This document shows positions 20,429 to 29,763 of a DNA stretch of 64,000 nucleotides, in pieces. A model generated the notes under the pieces. The model was not told the origin of the DNA. It saw nothing but the letters and a program-made list of their open reading frames with translations, and searched no databases. The stretch's first letter is position 1; every line of letters starts with the position of its first letter. Both the position numbers and the translations under genes were made by a program. The DNA is from Naumovozyma dairenensis CBS 421 (Eukaryota; Ascomycota; Saccharomycetes; Saccharomycetales; Saccharomycetaceae), in the NCBI RefSeq assembly GCF_000227115.2, contig NC_016479.1, forward strand, positions 1,114,686-1,178,685, written 5' to 3'.

Positions 20429-21940
20429 TTATTTTCTAATTTTCCAAAATGAACTACTACTACTGCCATGCCCGTTCCTTTTATGTGTTTTCTGAGAGGA
20501 AGGAAAAGAAGAAGAAGTTGACGAATGATGGTGATGATGGTTAGGATGATTTTTATTAATTAATTTTTCCTTTTCAATAATTTCTCTAATTATTAAACTT
20601 AACGTAACATCCACATTAACATCATCCATATTATCTACTGCTACGAATCCACAATTCCAATTCGTTGCTAAATTTTTTCCTTGTTCAATTAATACGGGAC
20701 TTGCCATTGGATCATTCAAATGAGTACAAATGATTATAATTGGTGGTGGAGAATCTGGTGATGATGGATCCATTTCAATAGATTCTAATTTTGTTGTAAA
20801 CTTCCTTAATTCTTTTAAAGTTTCCTTCTTATTAGCAGCTGTTGATGACAAAGAAGAAGAGGCTGATGATGATAATGATGATGATTTCCAGAAATTCTTA
20901 AAATTGTAAATTATGGAATATATATCATCTTCTTTACCTTGTTCCCATTTATTTGTATAGTTTCTAAATTCTGTCCATGCATCCAATATACAATTTCTAA
21001 TTGTTTTCAAAATTTCAAAACCACCATCATTATTATTATTGTTAGTATTACTACTAGGAGTAGAATTAGAATTAGAATTAGAATTATCTTTTGATAAGTC
21101 TTGTGAATAATAATTTGGTGGATTGACGTTATAATTAAACAATTCTGGGACAGCACTATAAACGAATAAATAAGCGTCAATTTTCCCATTTAATTCAGAT
21201 GCACCAGATGCTACCAATAAAGTTGTTGTTGATACAGGTCTTCTTGGTTCATTTGCTAAACCTTTCAAGATTGATTTATCTAAATTTCTAAAAAGTGATA
21301 CTTCGAGGAATGGTACCACAATTTCTGGATTAAAAGCTGGTGTATCTATAATATCGATTGAGATGGGAGTATACGATGGTGGAATATAATTTTTTGGTAA
21401 TTTCATAACTTTTTTACTCTTATGATTATTGTTTTTGAATGAGAAATTCGCCAGTGATGACGATGAGGAATTCGACAGAATATTATTATTATTATTATTT
21501 GTGGATGGGCTCAAATACTGATAATAAGAATTATCAGGATGAGAAGTTGAAGTAGAAAGTGAAAGACCTGAAGTTGAATTTGATGAGGACGAGGTTGATG
21601 ATGATGATGACTTATTTTTCATTATGGTAAAATCATTCATAAATGCTTGGAAGACCAATGGTGAGAGTAGTATATTTGGAGACACTAAAGGTGAATTAAA
21701 TAATGGTTCTAAAGTTTGACTACTAGGACTTCTTCTTGCCAGTCGTTCATGAGCTTGACCATCTAATATTGTCTTTACTAATCTGGAATGCGGTATAAAA
21801 TCGAATAACCAATTATTTTGGGATCTTGTTGGATAATGGACTTCATGTACGAAATTCAAAGTCAATCTTGATATTAAAGAAGTCTTCCCCGTTGAACTTC
21901 CACCAAGGACAGCTAATCTGATGGGCCGTTGATCAGACAT
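20429..21940 (-). CDS. P-loop GTPase-like protein (YPR084W family)
   Basis: Orthologue of the uncharacterised S. cerevisiae YPR084W (456 residues; 503 here). The N-terminus resembles a Ras-like fold: a P-loop GGSSTGKTS at residues 10-18 and SQNNWLFDFIP near 40. A later DIIDTPAF stretch is reminiscent of a switch-II strand. Poly-Ser and poly-Asn inserts separate the conserved blocks. The C-terminus is His/Ser-rich. I cannot see a complete set of GTPase motifs (no clear NKxD), so nucleotide binding is possible but hydrolysis is unproven. Start ATG at 21940. Confidence 0.78.
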   Translation of the reverse strand: MSDQRPIRLAVLGGSSTGKTSLISRLTLNFVHEVHYPTRSQNNWLFDFIPHSRLVKTILDGQAHERLARRSPSSQTLEPLFNSPLVSPNILLSPLVFQAFMNDFTIMKNKSSSSSTSSSSNSTSGLSLSTSTSHPDNSYYQYLSPSTNNNNNNILSNSSSSSLANFSFKNNNHKSKKVMKLPKNYIPPSYTPISIDIIDTPAFNPEIVVPFLEVSLFRNLDKSILKGLANEPRRPVSTTTLLVASGASELNGKIDAYLFVYSAVPELFNYNVNPPNYYSQDLSKDNSNSNSNSTPSSNTNNNNNDGGFEILKTIRNCILDAWTEFRNYTNKWEQGKEDDIYSIIYNFKNFWKSSSLSSSASSSLSSTAANKKETLKELRKFTTKLESIEMDPSSPDSPPPIIIICTHLNDPMASPVLIEQGKNLATNWNCGFVAVDNMDDVNVDVTLSLIIREIIEKEKLINKNHPNHHHHHSSTSSSFPSSQKTHKRNGHGSSSSSFWKIRK

Positions 21941-22260
21941 TGTATAATAAGTTAATTATTATTTTTATTTTGTTTTAGCGGTAAAACCCAAGGAAAATTA
22001 AACAATAAGGGAATCAATTTGCTTTGTTAAAGGGATAGTGTACAGTAAAAGGAGTCTTTTGGTCCTTAATCGAATTGACCAGTTTGTTTGTTTACTTGTT
22101 TGTTCGTTGTCTGGAACTGTCAAATTAATTTCAGAGTATTCAATAATTTTTCATGTATATTATATTACATAGCGTTGTTGATGAAGCGACAGCCCCAGTT
22201 GATATTGATTATTTGTTTGTTTTTTCCGTCTTCAAATCTTCTGTCACAGACTTAAATCAC
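21941..22260. promoter_or_regulatory. upstream region of the YPR084W-like gene / MDM36 3' region
   Basis: A 320-base spacer. It includes ttgtttgtttacttgtttgttcg-like tandem pyrimidine repeats near 22083-22105 and the 3' end of MDM36. No RNA gene is seen. Confidence 0.45.
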
Positions 22261-23631
22261 TTACTGGTCAAAAGAATATGTATATATGTATATATGTATG
22301 TGTGTATATATGTATGTATGTGCTTGGGTATGTATAATTTGAATATAGAAATAAAATGGTTCATAACATTTGTTGTTGTTGATTTTTTGCCATTGAAAAA
22401 GAAATGAATGAAATTTGTTATTATCATCATCATCATCCTTATCTTTATCTGAAGGTTCATCACTACTTTCTGTTAAAGTAGTCATTGAGAATGATGAAGA
22501 GACGAAGGAATTTGATCTTGATCTTGATCCCGAAGAGTCAGAAGGCGATAGTAAGTGTCTCGGTATAGATTGGGTTTCAATTTGGTATTTATTTGCTAAT
22601 TTTCTCTGGGAATTAATTCTGTTGAAATTAAGAATTTCCAATTGTTTCTCTGTGATTTGATTTTCTAATAATTTTGCTTCATCAAATCTAGTCTTAAAAT
22701 ATGGTAAATGTTCAGTCAATGGTGTTTGGGAATGCACGTATGGCCGTTGATTTGAACCTTTATCTAACAGTGATGCCATTGTTTTCATATTTTGAATATG
22801 TATTTGTTGTTGCTGTTGCTTAATCAGTTTATTATTTTCCCTTATTATTAATTTTAATTTTAAATTCTGGAAGCTTTTCTCCAAATCCAAATAATAGAAC
22901 ATACAATCTTTTAAAGTCATATTACATGAATTAGCTTTATCATGGTATATATTGAATAATTGAGGGGAGAAATTGTCAAAAACGGATTCCATAGATTTAC
23001 AAATGTTTTCTGGTATTGATAATTGAATTTTCAATGTGACAAATTGGTTATTCAATAGTAAAAGGTTTAAGATTAGAAACAAACTCATAAGTTTAGTATT
23101 GAATTGATTATACAATTTCATTAGATTCAACCATAATTTTATTAAAATTGTGAAATAATCAGTTAATTTAGAATTTGAATGGTTTTTGAATGTTTGCAAT
23201 ATGAAAAGGGAATATATTTGATTTAATTGGTATGGTAATGTTTTTAAAGATTGTAAAAGTGATTGAAGAAATGGTAAAACCGTTTTCGAGATTAATTTCA
23301 AGAATTCAACATTATCCCTTTGCAAACATTGTGTTTTTATTATATTATCAATTTCGATGATATCTTTTGAAGTTGTATATGATTGCTTTAGTTTGTTAAA
23401 TCGTTGCAATACAAACAAAATTTCTTGACATTGAGCTATGACTTCCTTATCATTAGTTGAAGAATGGAATAGTTGTTGGTTCAGCACAATTTTATCTCCA
23501 AGTACTTCATGGTAAAACCGTTCTACAGTCGAAGTAGTTATGGGTTCCCTTTCCTTTCCTTGGTTGAAAGAGCCAAGTTTTCCTTTATTGTTATCAAAGG
23601 AAGATATTATTGGATCATTGATGGAGGACAT
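22261..23631 (-). CDS. MDM36: mitochondrial distribution protein Mdm36
   Basis: Component of the mitochondria-ER-cortex anchor that works with Num1 in mitochondrial positioning and inheritance. The first ATG is at 23631 (MSSINDPII), giving 456 residues; S. cerevisiae Mdm36 (YPR083W) has 579. The N-terminal two thirds form a helix-rich block (FYHEVLGDKIVLNQQLF, PFLQSLLQSLKTLPYQLNQI). It is followed by a Gln run, a Ser-rich stretch and an Asp run. The last ~30 residues (HTQAHTYIYTHIH...) are translated from a TATG/TGTA microsatellite, so the true C-terminus may differ. Assignment rests on synteny (YPR085C-084W-083W order) and general similarity. Confidence 0.75.
   Translation of the reverse strand: MSSINDPIISSFDNNKGKLGSFNQGKEREPITTSTVERFYHEVLGDKIVLNQQLFHSSTNDKEVIAQCQEILFVLQRFNKLKQSYTTSKDIIEIDNIIKTQCLQRDNVEFLKLISKTVLPFLQSLLQSLKTLPYQLNQIYSLFILQTFKNHSNSKLTDYFTILIKLWLNLMKLYNQFNTKLMSLFLILNLLLLNNQFVTLKIQLSIPENICKSMESVFDNFSPQLFNIYHDKANSCNMTLKDCMFYYLDLEKSFQNLKLKLIIRENNKLIKQQQQQIHIQNMKTMASLLDKGSNQRPYVHSQTPLTEHLPYFKTRFDEAKLLENQITEKQLEILNFNRINSQRKLANKYQIETQSIPRHLLSPSDSSGSRSRSNSFVSSSFSMTTLTESSDEPSDKDKDDDDDNNKFHSFLFQWQKINNNKCYEPFYFYIQIIHTQAHTYIYTHIHIYIYTYSFDQ
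22277..22332 (+). repeat. TATG/TGTA microsatellite
   Basis: An imperfect run of TATG, TATATG and TGTG units. It lies inside the extreme 3' end of MDM36 as given, where length changes would alter the C-terminus. Confidence 0.8.
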
Positions 23632-24110
23632 AGTTCCCTTCGAAGATTGTTTGTTAGAGAACAATACAATATAGTCAATAAATTAAGTAATGATAATATA
23701 ATCTATTTATATAAATCAAGATGAACAAGTCAAGTATTATAATTTTAACAGCGTCTATTATTAAGTAATAGAGAGACAAGTAGTTTTCACCAATTAAAGG
23801 ATAACAATAGAACCTCGAGCCAAGAAGTTGAGATTGCCAAATCAAACCATCATCCCACACATTTTGAGCAGATCCAGTCTCTGTAAAATAATTCTCGAGC
23901 AACTAACGTTACGAAACGAAACGAAACAAATACAAAACAATACTGTAGATAAGAAGATGCAAACAATAGAGACCTTGTTATTACGCCGATACAATACGAA
24001 ACTAAGGCACGAAACTGCGTATGCATACTTTCTGCTGAGAGCAGGTGAGACACTCAGATCTTAACAGCCATGTTCGGCCTAGTTGCCCGGCTCCTCCCTC
24101 TGAATCCCAT

Positions 24111-24148
24111 CTATCTCTCTATCTATCTATCTCTCTATCTATCTATCC
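24111..24148 (+). repeat. CTAT/CTCT microsatellite
   Basis: Imperfect tetranucleotide run of CTAT with CTCT interruptions, about 38 bases, in the TPS1 upstream region just before a GC-rich stretch. Confidence 0.85.
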
Positions 24149-24238
24149 AACTCTCCTTCCCTGAAACAGCCTCTTTGACCCCGGGACATTGCCCTCGGGA
24201 TGACCTCGGAGTCCACATTGGGGGCCCGCAGATGAGAT

Positions 24239-24567
24239 CAGGCGTGTTACGGGTATAAATAATTTTCTAGCCTACCCTCTTTTGGCGCTTCTTTGCCTGG
24301 TTTCTACCCTACTTCAGAAAAGTTAGCCTACCCCTAGCCTACTCTAACCAAACTCTAGCCTACCCCCTAGCCCCAGCTTAAATTTTTTTGTGAGGGGGGT
24401 GGGGTATTTCTGTGCGGCGTTTTCTGGCACTTAACCCAGAACCAATTTTGTTTTTCTATCCCTACTTGTGGCCTAAAATTGGAAATTTCCACCTCTACTC
24501 TTAGACTATATTTTGAATAAAAAAATCGCATCTACCCTACCCCCTAGCCAAACCCGTAACATGCCTG
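24239..24567. mobile_element. non-autonomous hAT-type DNA transposon (MITE)
   Basis: A 329-bp element bounded by terminal inverted repeats of 16 bp that match at 15 positions (left CAGGCGTGTTACGGGT at 24239-24254; right ACCCGTAACATGCCTG at 24552-24567). It is flanked by a perfect 8-bp direct repeat GATGAGAT (24231-24238 and 24568-24575). An 8-bp target duplication together with CAG-starting termini is the signature of hAT transposons. Just inside both ends are repeated CTAGCC/CTACCC motifs, as expected for subterminal transposase-binding repeats. There is no coding capacity, so it must have been moved by a transposase from elsewhere. It lies about 660 bp upstream of the TPS1 start. Confidence 0.85.
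24331..24335 (-). promoter_or_regulatory. STRE-like CCCCT cluster inside the hAT element
   Basis: CCCCT, the complement of the Msn2/Msn4 stress element AGGGG, occurs here and again at 24364-24368 and 24541-24545; AGGGG itself occurs at 24393-24397. All four are inside the transposon. TPS1 is an Msn2/4 target in S. cerevisiae, so the element could supply stress sites, but this is inference. Confidence 0.45.
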
Positions 24568-25003
24568 GATGAGATGTTTCCTTTTCCCGGACTCTTAAAG
24601 AAGACCATAAAAAATACGTATTTATGTAAGGTGTACTTCGAGGCTTTAAAGAGAAGTAACAATAATAAAGATATACGTAGTAATACGGTATATATATTTT
24701 CCTCCTTTCTCCAAGGTCTTACGTTAGAGCACGAAAATATGAAATAGATATACCCAATACTCAACGTGCTGGCTTGTAGCATGGCAAACATACAATAATT
24801 GGTCTCTATCTATATAGCTAACACAACAGCTTAGTGCTGATATATATATATATATATCAGCGTGACGTATTCACAACTGCAAACAGAAGTGGTACTCGTT
24901 ATACAGTACACGGGTTGTTTTTCTACTTTATCCGTATTAAACGATTTCTAAAAACCATCTGACCCTCCACATCACGTGCCTTTCTTTTTGGGAAAACAAT
25001 AAT

Positions 25004-25008
25004 AGGGG
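25004..25008 (+). promoter_or_regulatory. STRE in the proximal TPS1 promoter
   Basis: AGGGG core about 220 bp upstream of the TPS1 ATG, outside the transposon. It fits stress induction of TPS1 through Msn2/Msn4. A CACGTG E-box lies 24 bases upstream of it. Confidence 0.45.
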
Positions 25009-25228
25009 AGAGTGAAAAATTATATCGTTTTAGCACTATGTAGAGAGTGTCCTACTATTACTACTACTACTACTACTATTATCATTACTATGGATATTAC
25101 TACTATACCCAAAAATACTGAAAGAAGAACCAATTCAATTAAGTTAGACTACGTATATCCTATCAAAATCTAAAAGAATACATTGAGGAAACTAATTGAA
25201 GAAAGAGAAAAAAAGACCAATCCTCACA

Positions 25229-26719
25229 ATGCCACCAAACTCAACAACAACAACAGTAACAACCAACGAACAAGATTTACAAGACCATCTTGGTAATATT
25301 ATCGTCGTTTCAAACCGTCTACCAGTGACTATCTCCAAAAATGAAGAAACAGGCCAATACGATTATAAGATGTCCTCAGGTGGGTTAGTAACCGCATTAC
25401 AAGGTCTTAAAAAGACATCCACTTTCCAATGGTACGGTTGGCCCGGTTTAGAAATCCCACAAGATGAACAAGAACAAGTGAAAAAAGATTTAAAGGAGAA
25501 ATTCAACGCTATCCCAATCTTCATGTCTGATGAAATCGCTGATTTACATTATAATGGTTTCAGTAATTCTATCTTGTGGCCTTTATTCCATTATCATCCT
25601 GGTGAAATTAATTTCGATGAAAATGCATGGTTAGCTTATAATGAGGCTAACAGGACCTTTGCAGATGAGATTATTAAGAATTGTCATGATAATGATTTGG
25701 TTTGGGTTCATGATTATCATTTGATGTTGTTACCTGAAATGTTGAGAGAGAAATTTAATGCTAAAAAATTGAAGAATATTAAATTAGGGTGGTTCTTACA
25801 TACTCCATTCCCTTCAAGTGAAATTTATAGAATATTACCAGTGAGACAAGAGATTTTGAAGGGTGTGTTGAGTTGTGATTTATTGGGGTTCCATACTTAT
25901 GATTACGCTAGACATTTCTTATCTTCGGTACAAAGAGTTTTGAATGTTAATACGTTGCCCAATGGTGTAGAATATGGTGGTAGATTTGTTAATATTGGGG
26001 CTTTCCCCATTGGGATTGACGTGGAGAGTTTTAAAGACGGATTGAAAAAACCTGAAGTTCAACAAAGAATGAAAGAATTGAAGGATACTTTCAAAGGTTG
26101 TAAGATCATTGTTGGTGTAGATAGATTAGATTATATTAAGGGAGTCCCACAAAAATTACATGCTATGGAAGTCTTCCTTAATGAACATCCATCATGGATC
26201 GGTAAAGTGGTGTTGGTTCAATTGGCAGTACCAAGTCGTGGTGATGTGGAAGAATATCAATATTTAAGATCAGTAGTGAACGAATTGGTCGGAAGAATTA
26301 ATGGTCAATTTGGTACAGTTGAATTTGTTCCAATCCATTTCATGCATAAGAGTATCCCATTTGATGAGTTAATTTCCTTGTACGCTATAAGTGACGTTTG
26401 TTTAGTCACCTCTACAAGAGATGGTATGAACTTAGTTTCATATGAATATATTGCTTGTCAAGAGGCAAAGAAAGGTTCTTTAGTATTAAGTGAATTTACT
26501 GGTGCCGCTCAATCTTTGAACGGTGCTATTATAGTTAATCCATGGAATACTGATGAAGTTTCAGACGCTATCAATGAAGCATTGACTTTACCTGATGAAA
26601 AGAAAGAAGCCAATTGGGAAAAATTGTATAAGTATATTTCAAAGTATACTTCCTCCTTTTGGGGTGAAAATTTTGTTCACGAATTGTACAATACTTCAAC
26701 ATCTTTATCAAAGGATTAA
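25229..26719 (+). CDS. TPS1: trehalose-6-phosphate synthase Tps1
   Basis: Catalytic subunit of the trehalose synthase complex: UDP-glucose plus glucose-6-phosphate gives trehalose-6-phosphate, which also restrains hexokinase. The first ATG is at 25229 (MPPNSTTTT), giving 496 residues, the normal size for GT20 synthases. Family signatures are intact: NRLPVTI near residue 28, SGGLVTALQG, the WPLFHYHPGEI and WVHDYHLMLLPEML blocks, GVDRLDYIKG and the donor-site RDGMNLVSYEYIACQ. There is no phosphatase domain, as expected for Tps1. In S. cerevisiae it is YBR126C; here it lies between MDM36 and DIB1 of the YPR segment. Confidence 0.98.
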   Translation: MPPNSTTTTVTTNEQDLQDHLGNIIVVSNRLPVTISKNEETGQYDYKMSSGGLVTALQGLKKTSTFQWYGWPGLEIPQDEQEQVKKDLKEKFNAIPIFMSDEIADLHYNGFSNSILWPLFHYHPGEINFDENAWLAYNEANRTFADEIIKNCHDNDLVWVHDYHLMLLPEMLREKFNAKKLKNIKLGWFLHTPFPSSEIYRILPVRQEILKGVLSCDLLGFHTYDYARHFLSSVQRVLNVNTLPNGVEYGGRFVNIGAFPIGIDVESFKDGLKKPEVQQRMKELKDTFKGCKIIVGVDRLDYIKGVPQKLHAMEVFLNEHPSWIGKVVLVQLAVPSRGDVEEYQYLRSVVNELVGRINGQFGTVEFVPIHFMHKSIPFDELISLYAISDVCLVTSTRDGMNLVSYEYIACQEAKKGSLVLSEFTGAAQSLNGAIIVNPWNTDEVSDAINEALTLPDEKKEANWEKLYKYISKYTSSFWGENFVHELYNTSTSLSKD

Positions 26720-27191
26720 AAAGTATGATCACGGGGCTTGTTACATTGATTCTTACCCCTGTAATTGAATATCAAACTATATTAAACTATTCTAGATTAT
26801 ATATATATATATATATATATTTTATTTTTGATATCATCTATCTTATAGTACTAAAGCCTGCTAAATTTTTCGAAAATACATAATTTGTAAGCCTGTTAGC
26901 TAACAGAATTTAATTCAATCAACTATATCTAAACCATGTTTTTGATAAATTCTTTTTTGTTCACAAACTACTATTTATTTCCCATATTTTTCTGTCAAGA
27001 ACTTGGAGATACTTTGCCGGAAAAAAAAGCATACCTTTATAAATAAATATAATAGCGTGGATTTGAACTTTGTACAAGAAATACAATGCAATTCAAAAGA
27101 AAACGAAGCCGATAGATCTCATATAGAATAGGAATTAGGCCTAAATTTATCTATATATATTTGGTGTCCTATCGTGAAGAGTTGGAGATTG
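26720..27191. promoter_or_regulatory. TPS1 3' region and DIB1 promoter
   Basis: A 472-base AT-rich spacer with a TA dinucleotide run at about 26800-26820. It holds the TPS1 terminator and the DIB1 promoter. Nothing else is visible. Confidence 0.5.
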
Positions 27192-27620
27192 ATGTCTGTA
27201 TTTTTGCCTAATTTGCATTCAGGTTGGCATGTCGATCAAGCCATAGTCACTGAAAATGAGAGACTAGTAGTGATAAGATTTGGTCATGCATGGAATAGAG
27301 ATTGTATGTTAATGGATGAATTATTATATTCCATTGCTGAAAAAGTGAAAAATTTCGTTGCCATATATCTTTGTGATATTGATGAGGTTCCAGATTTTAA
27401 TGAAATGTATGAATTGACTGATCCAATGACTTTAATGTTCTTTTATCAAAATAAACATATGATGTGCGATTTTGGAACGGGGAATAATAATAAGATGAAT
27501 TTTGTCATTGATGATAAACAAGAAATGATCGATATCTTAGAAACAATCTATAGAGGCGCAAGGAAGAATAAAGGTTTAGTGGTTTCTCCGTATGATTATA
27601 GTTATAAGAGAGTTTCATAG
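27192..27620 (+). CDS. DIB1: U4/U6.U5 tri-snRNP protein Dib1 (U5-15kD)
   Basis: Thioredoxin-fold protein of the tri-snRNP that must leave before spliceosome activation. The ATG at 27192 (MSVFLPNLHSGWHVDQAIV) gives 142 residues against 143 in S. cerevisiae (YPR082C). The family hallmarks are intact: GWHVDQAI, VVIRFGH, IYLCDIDEVPDF, ELTDPMTLMFFYQNKHMM, DFGTGNNNK and the C-terminal KGLVVSPYDYS. An extra upstream in-frame extension would need a GTG start and is not part of the gene. Confidence 0.98.
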   Translation: MSVFLPNLHSGWHVDQAIVTENERLVVIRFGHAWNRDCMLMDELLYSIAEKVKNFVAIYLCDIDEVPDFNEMYELTDPMTLMFFYQNKHMMCDFGTGNNNKMNFVIDDKQEMIDILETIYRGARKNKGLVVSPYDYSYKRVS

Positions 27621-28389
27621 AATAGGAGAAAATCCCTCTTTGAACATTCAGCATGTTGTTTCCAAATGTACTCAATTAGTTGATTAATATGTTCCATTGT
27701 TGCGTATGGGGGTATATTGCGAATGGACATTTCGATGTCAAGAGGAACTCACCTTCAAAGTGAAGCAAACTTCAAGCGAATTAGCTCAAACAAAGAAGGT
27801 AAAGAGACGATAATTCTAGTGGCCTCAATCATTGTTTACCATTAATGGAAAATCCATTAGACTATATAACATATTTCAAAAAGAAATGTCGTTAACTATA
27901 ATACTGCTTCATGATTATTTGCCTTTTATTGTGGGTAAATCTGTATTTCGTTGCACGATACCTGGAGTTACTATTACCTTTTATATATTGTATAAATACT
28001 ATATATGATGATAAAATATTGGATATATTATTGATCTGGGACATAGTTACCACCATAACAATTCCACGTTGACCTTGTTTGTACGATGAATCTATTACCT
28101 CTCAATAACCTTGTGCAACACTTTTCTAAACACAAAACATTTCCATCGCAAGGCTTATTTGAAAGTTATAACTAAAACTTATAACAATAATACTGACTTC
28201 TTCCTTTTCTATCTCTAAAACCAGTGTTGAATTAAAATTCTACTTAATAAAAAACCAGAAAAGCAAACTTATAATGAAGATACGACGTTTTTAATTTATT
28301 TATAAGAATAACCAATTATTTAAGAAATATACAAATGTAACTAACAATACATTAAAAATAAAATATTAGAAAGTATAATATTAATATTC
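27621..28389. other. DIB1/TEF convergent intergenic region
   Basis: About 770 bases between the 3' ends of two convergent genes. S. cerevisiae has GRS2 (YPR081C) at this place; I see no frame or relic of it. Only short AT-rich tracts and presumed terminators are present. Confidence 0.5.
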
Positions 28390-29763
28390 TTATTTAGCAG
28401 CCTTTTGAGCAGCCTTGGTGACCTTACCAGCCTTGTCAGACTTGACAACAGACTTGATAACACCGACAGCGACAGTTTGTCTCATATCTCTGACAGCGAA
28501 TCTACCTAATGGTGGGTAGTCAGCGAAAGCTTCAACACACATTGGCTTAGATGGGACGAATTTAACCAAAGCAGCATCACCGGACTTCAAGAACTTTGGA
28601 GAGTCTTCTAATTTCTTACCAGATCTTCTGTCGTTCTTTTCCAATAATTCATCGAACTTACAAGCAATGTGAGCAGTGTGACAATCCAAAACTGGAGAGT
28701 AACCAGCAGAGATTTGACCTGGATGGTTCAAAACGATAACAGTAGCGTTGAAAGATTCAGCACCCTTTGGTGGATCGTTCTTAGAGTCACCACAGACGTT
28801 ACCTCTTCTGATTTCCTTAACGGAAACATTCTTAACATTGAAACCAACGTTGTCACCTGGAACACCTTGTTCTAATTGTTCGTGATGCATTTCAACGGAC
28901 TTGACTTCAGTGGTGACACCAGCTGGGGCAAAAGTGACAACCATACCTGGCTTGATAACACCAGTTTCAACTCTACCGACTGGCACCGTACCAATACCAC
29001 CAATCTTGTAAACATCTTGTAATGGCAATCTCAATGGCTTGTCAGTTGGTCTGTTTGGTGGTTCAATAGCATCAATGGCTTCTAATAAGGTCTTACCCTT
29101 AACGACACCACTCTTGGTTTCCTTTTCCCAACCCTTGTACCATGGAGCATTGGTGGTTGGTTCAATCATGTTGTCACCGTTCCAACCAGAGATTGGGACG
29201 AATGGAACAGTCTTTGGGTTGTAACCAACCTTCTTGATGAAGTTAGCGGTTTCCTTGCAAATTTCTTGGAATCTAGCTTCGGACCAGTTAACGGAATCCA
29301 TCTTGTTAACAGCGACAATTAATTGTCTAACACCTAAGGTGAAAGCTAACAAAGCGTGTTCTCTGGTTTGACCATCCTTGGAAATACCGGCTTCGAATTC
29401 ACCGACACCACCAGCAATAATCAAAATAGCACAATCAGCTTGAGAAGTACCAGTAATCATATTCTTGATGAAATCTCTGTGACCTGGAGCATCAATAACG
29501 GTAACTTCGTACTTTGGAGTTTCGAACTTCCATAAAGCGATATCAATGGTGATACCTCTTTCTCTTTCAGCCTTTAATTTATCTAAAACCCAAGCGTACT
29601 TGAAAGAACCCTTACCTAATTCAGCGGCTTCCTTTTCGAACTTTTCAATAGTTCTCTTGTCAATACCACCACACTTGTAAATCAAATGACCGGTAGTGGT
29701 AGACTTACCGGAATCGACGTGACCAATAACGACAACGTTAACGTGAGACTTAGCTTTACCCAT
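28390..29763 (-). CDS. TEF1: translation elongation factor eEF1A
   Basis: GTPase that brings aminoacyl-tRNA to the ribosomal A site. The 457-residue product starts [22 protein letters not shown]. All G motifs are present: the P-loop GHVDSGKST (residues 14-22), DAPGHRDF (91-98) and NKMD (153-156). The basic Lys/Ala-rich C-terminus is typical. Codon use is strongly biased, as expected for one of the most abundant proteins. S. cerevisiae has two copies, TEF1 (YPR080W) and TEF2 (YBR118W), on the two sister segments merged here; the symbol follows the YPR neighbours. A Rap1-type site lies upstream. Confidence 0.98.
   Translation of the reverse strand: MGKAKSHVNVVVIGHVDSGKSTTTGHLIYKCGGIDKRTIEKFEKEAAELGKGSFKYAWVLDKLKAERERGITIDIALWKFETPKYEVTVIDAPGHRDFIKNMITGTSQADCAILIIAGGVGEFEAGISKDGQTREHALLAFTLGVRQLIVAVNKMDSVNWSEARFQEICKETANFIKKVGYNPKTVPFVPISGWNGDNMIEPTTNAPWYKGWEKETKSGVVKGKTLLEAIDAIEPPNRPTDKPLRLPLQDVYKIGGIGTVPVGRVETGVIKPGMVVTFAPAGVTTEVKSVEMHHEQLEQGVPGDNVGFNVKNVSVKEIRRGNVCGDSKNDPPKGAESFNATVIVLNHPGQISAGYSPVLDCHTAHIACKFDELLEKNDRRSGKKLEDSPKFLKSGDAALVKFVPSKPMCVEAFADYPPLGRFAVRDMRQTVAVGVIKSVVKSDKAGKVTKAAQKAAK

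Larger units (their letters stand above)
23632..25228. promoter_or_regulatory. MDM36/TPS1 divergent intergenic region
   Basis: Nearly 1.6 kb without a gene between divergent MDM36 and TPS1. It contains a CTAT/CTCT microsatellite, a locally GC-rich stretch (24150-24235), a hAT-type element and the proximal TPS1 promoter. The proximal part has CACGTG at 24975-24980 and AGGGG at 25004-25008. Confidence 0.7.

Noticed and set aside
27621..28389. Relic of a GRS2-like gene between DIB1 and TEF
   Set aside because: No stretch in any frame resembles a glycyl-tRNA synthetase; only very short frames occur.
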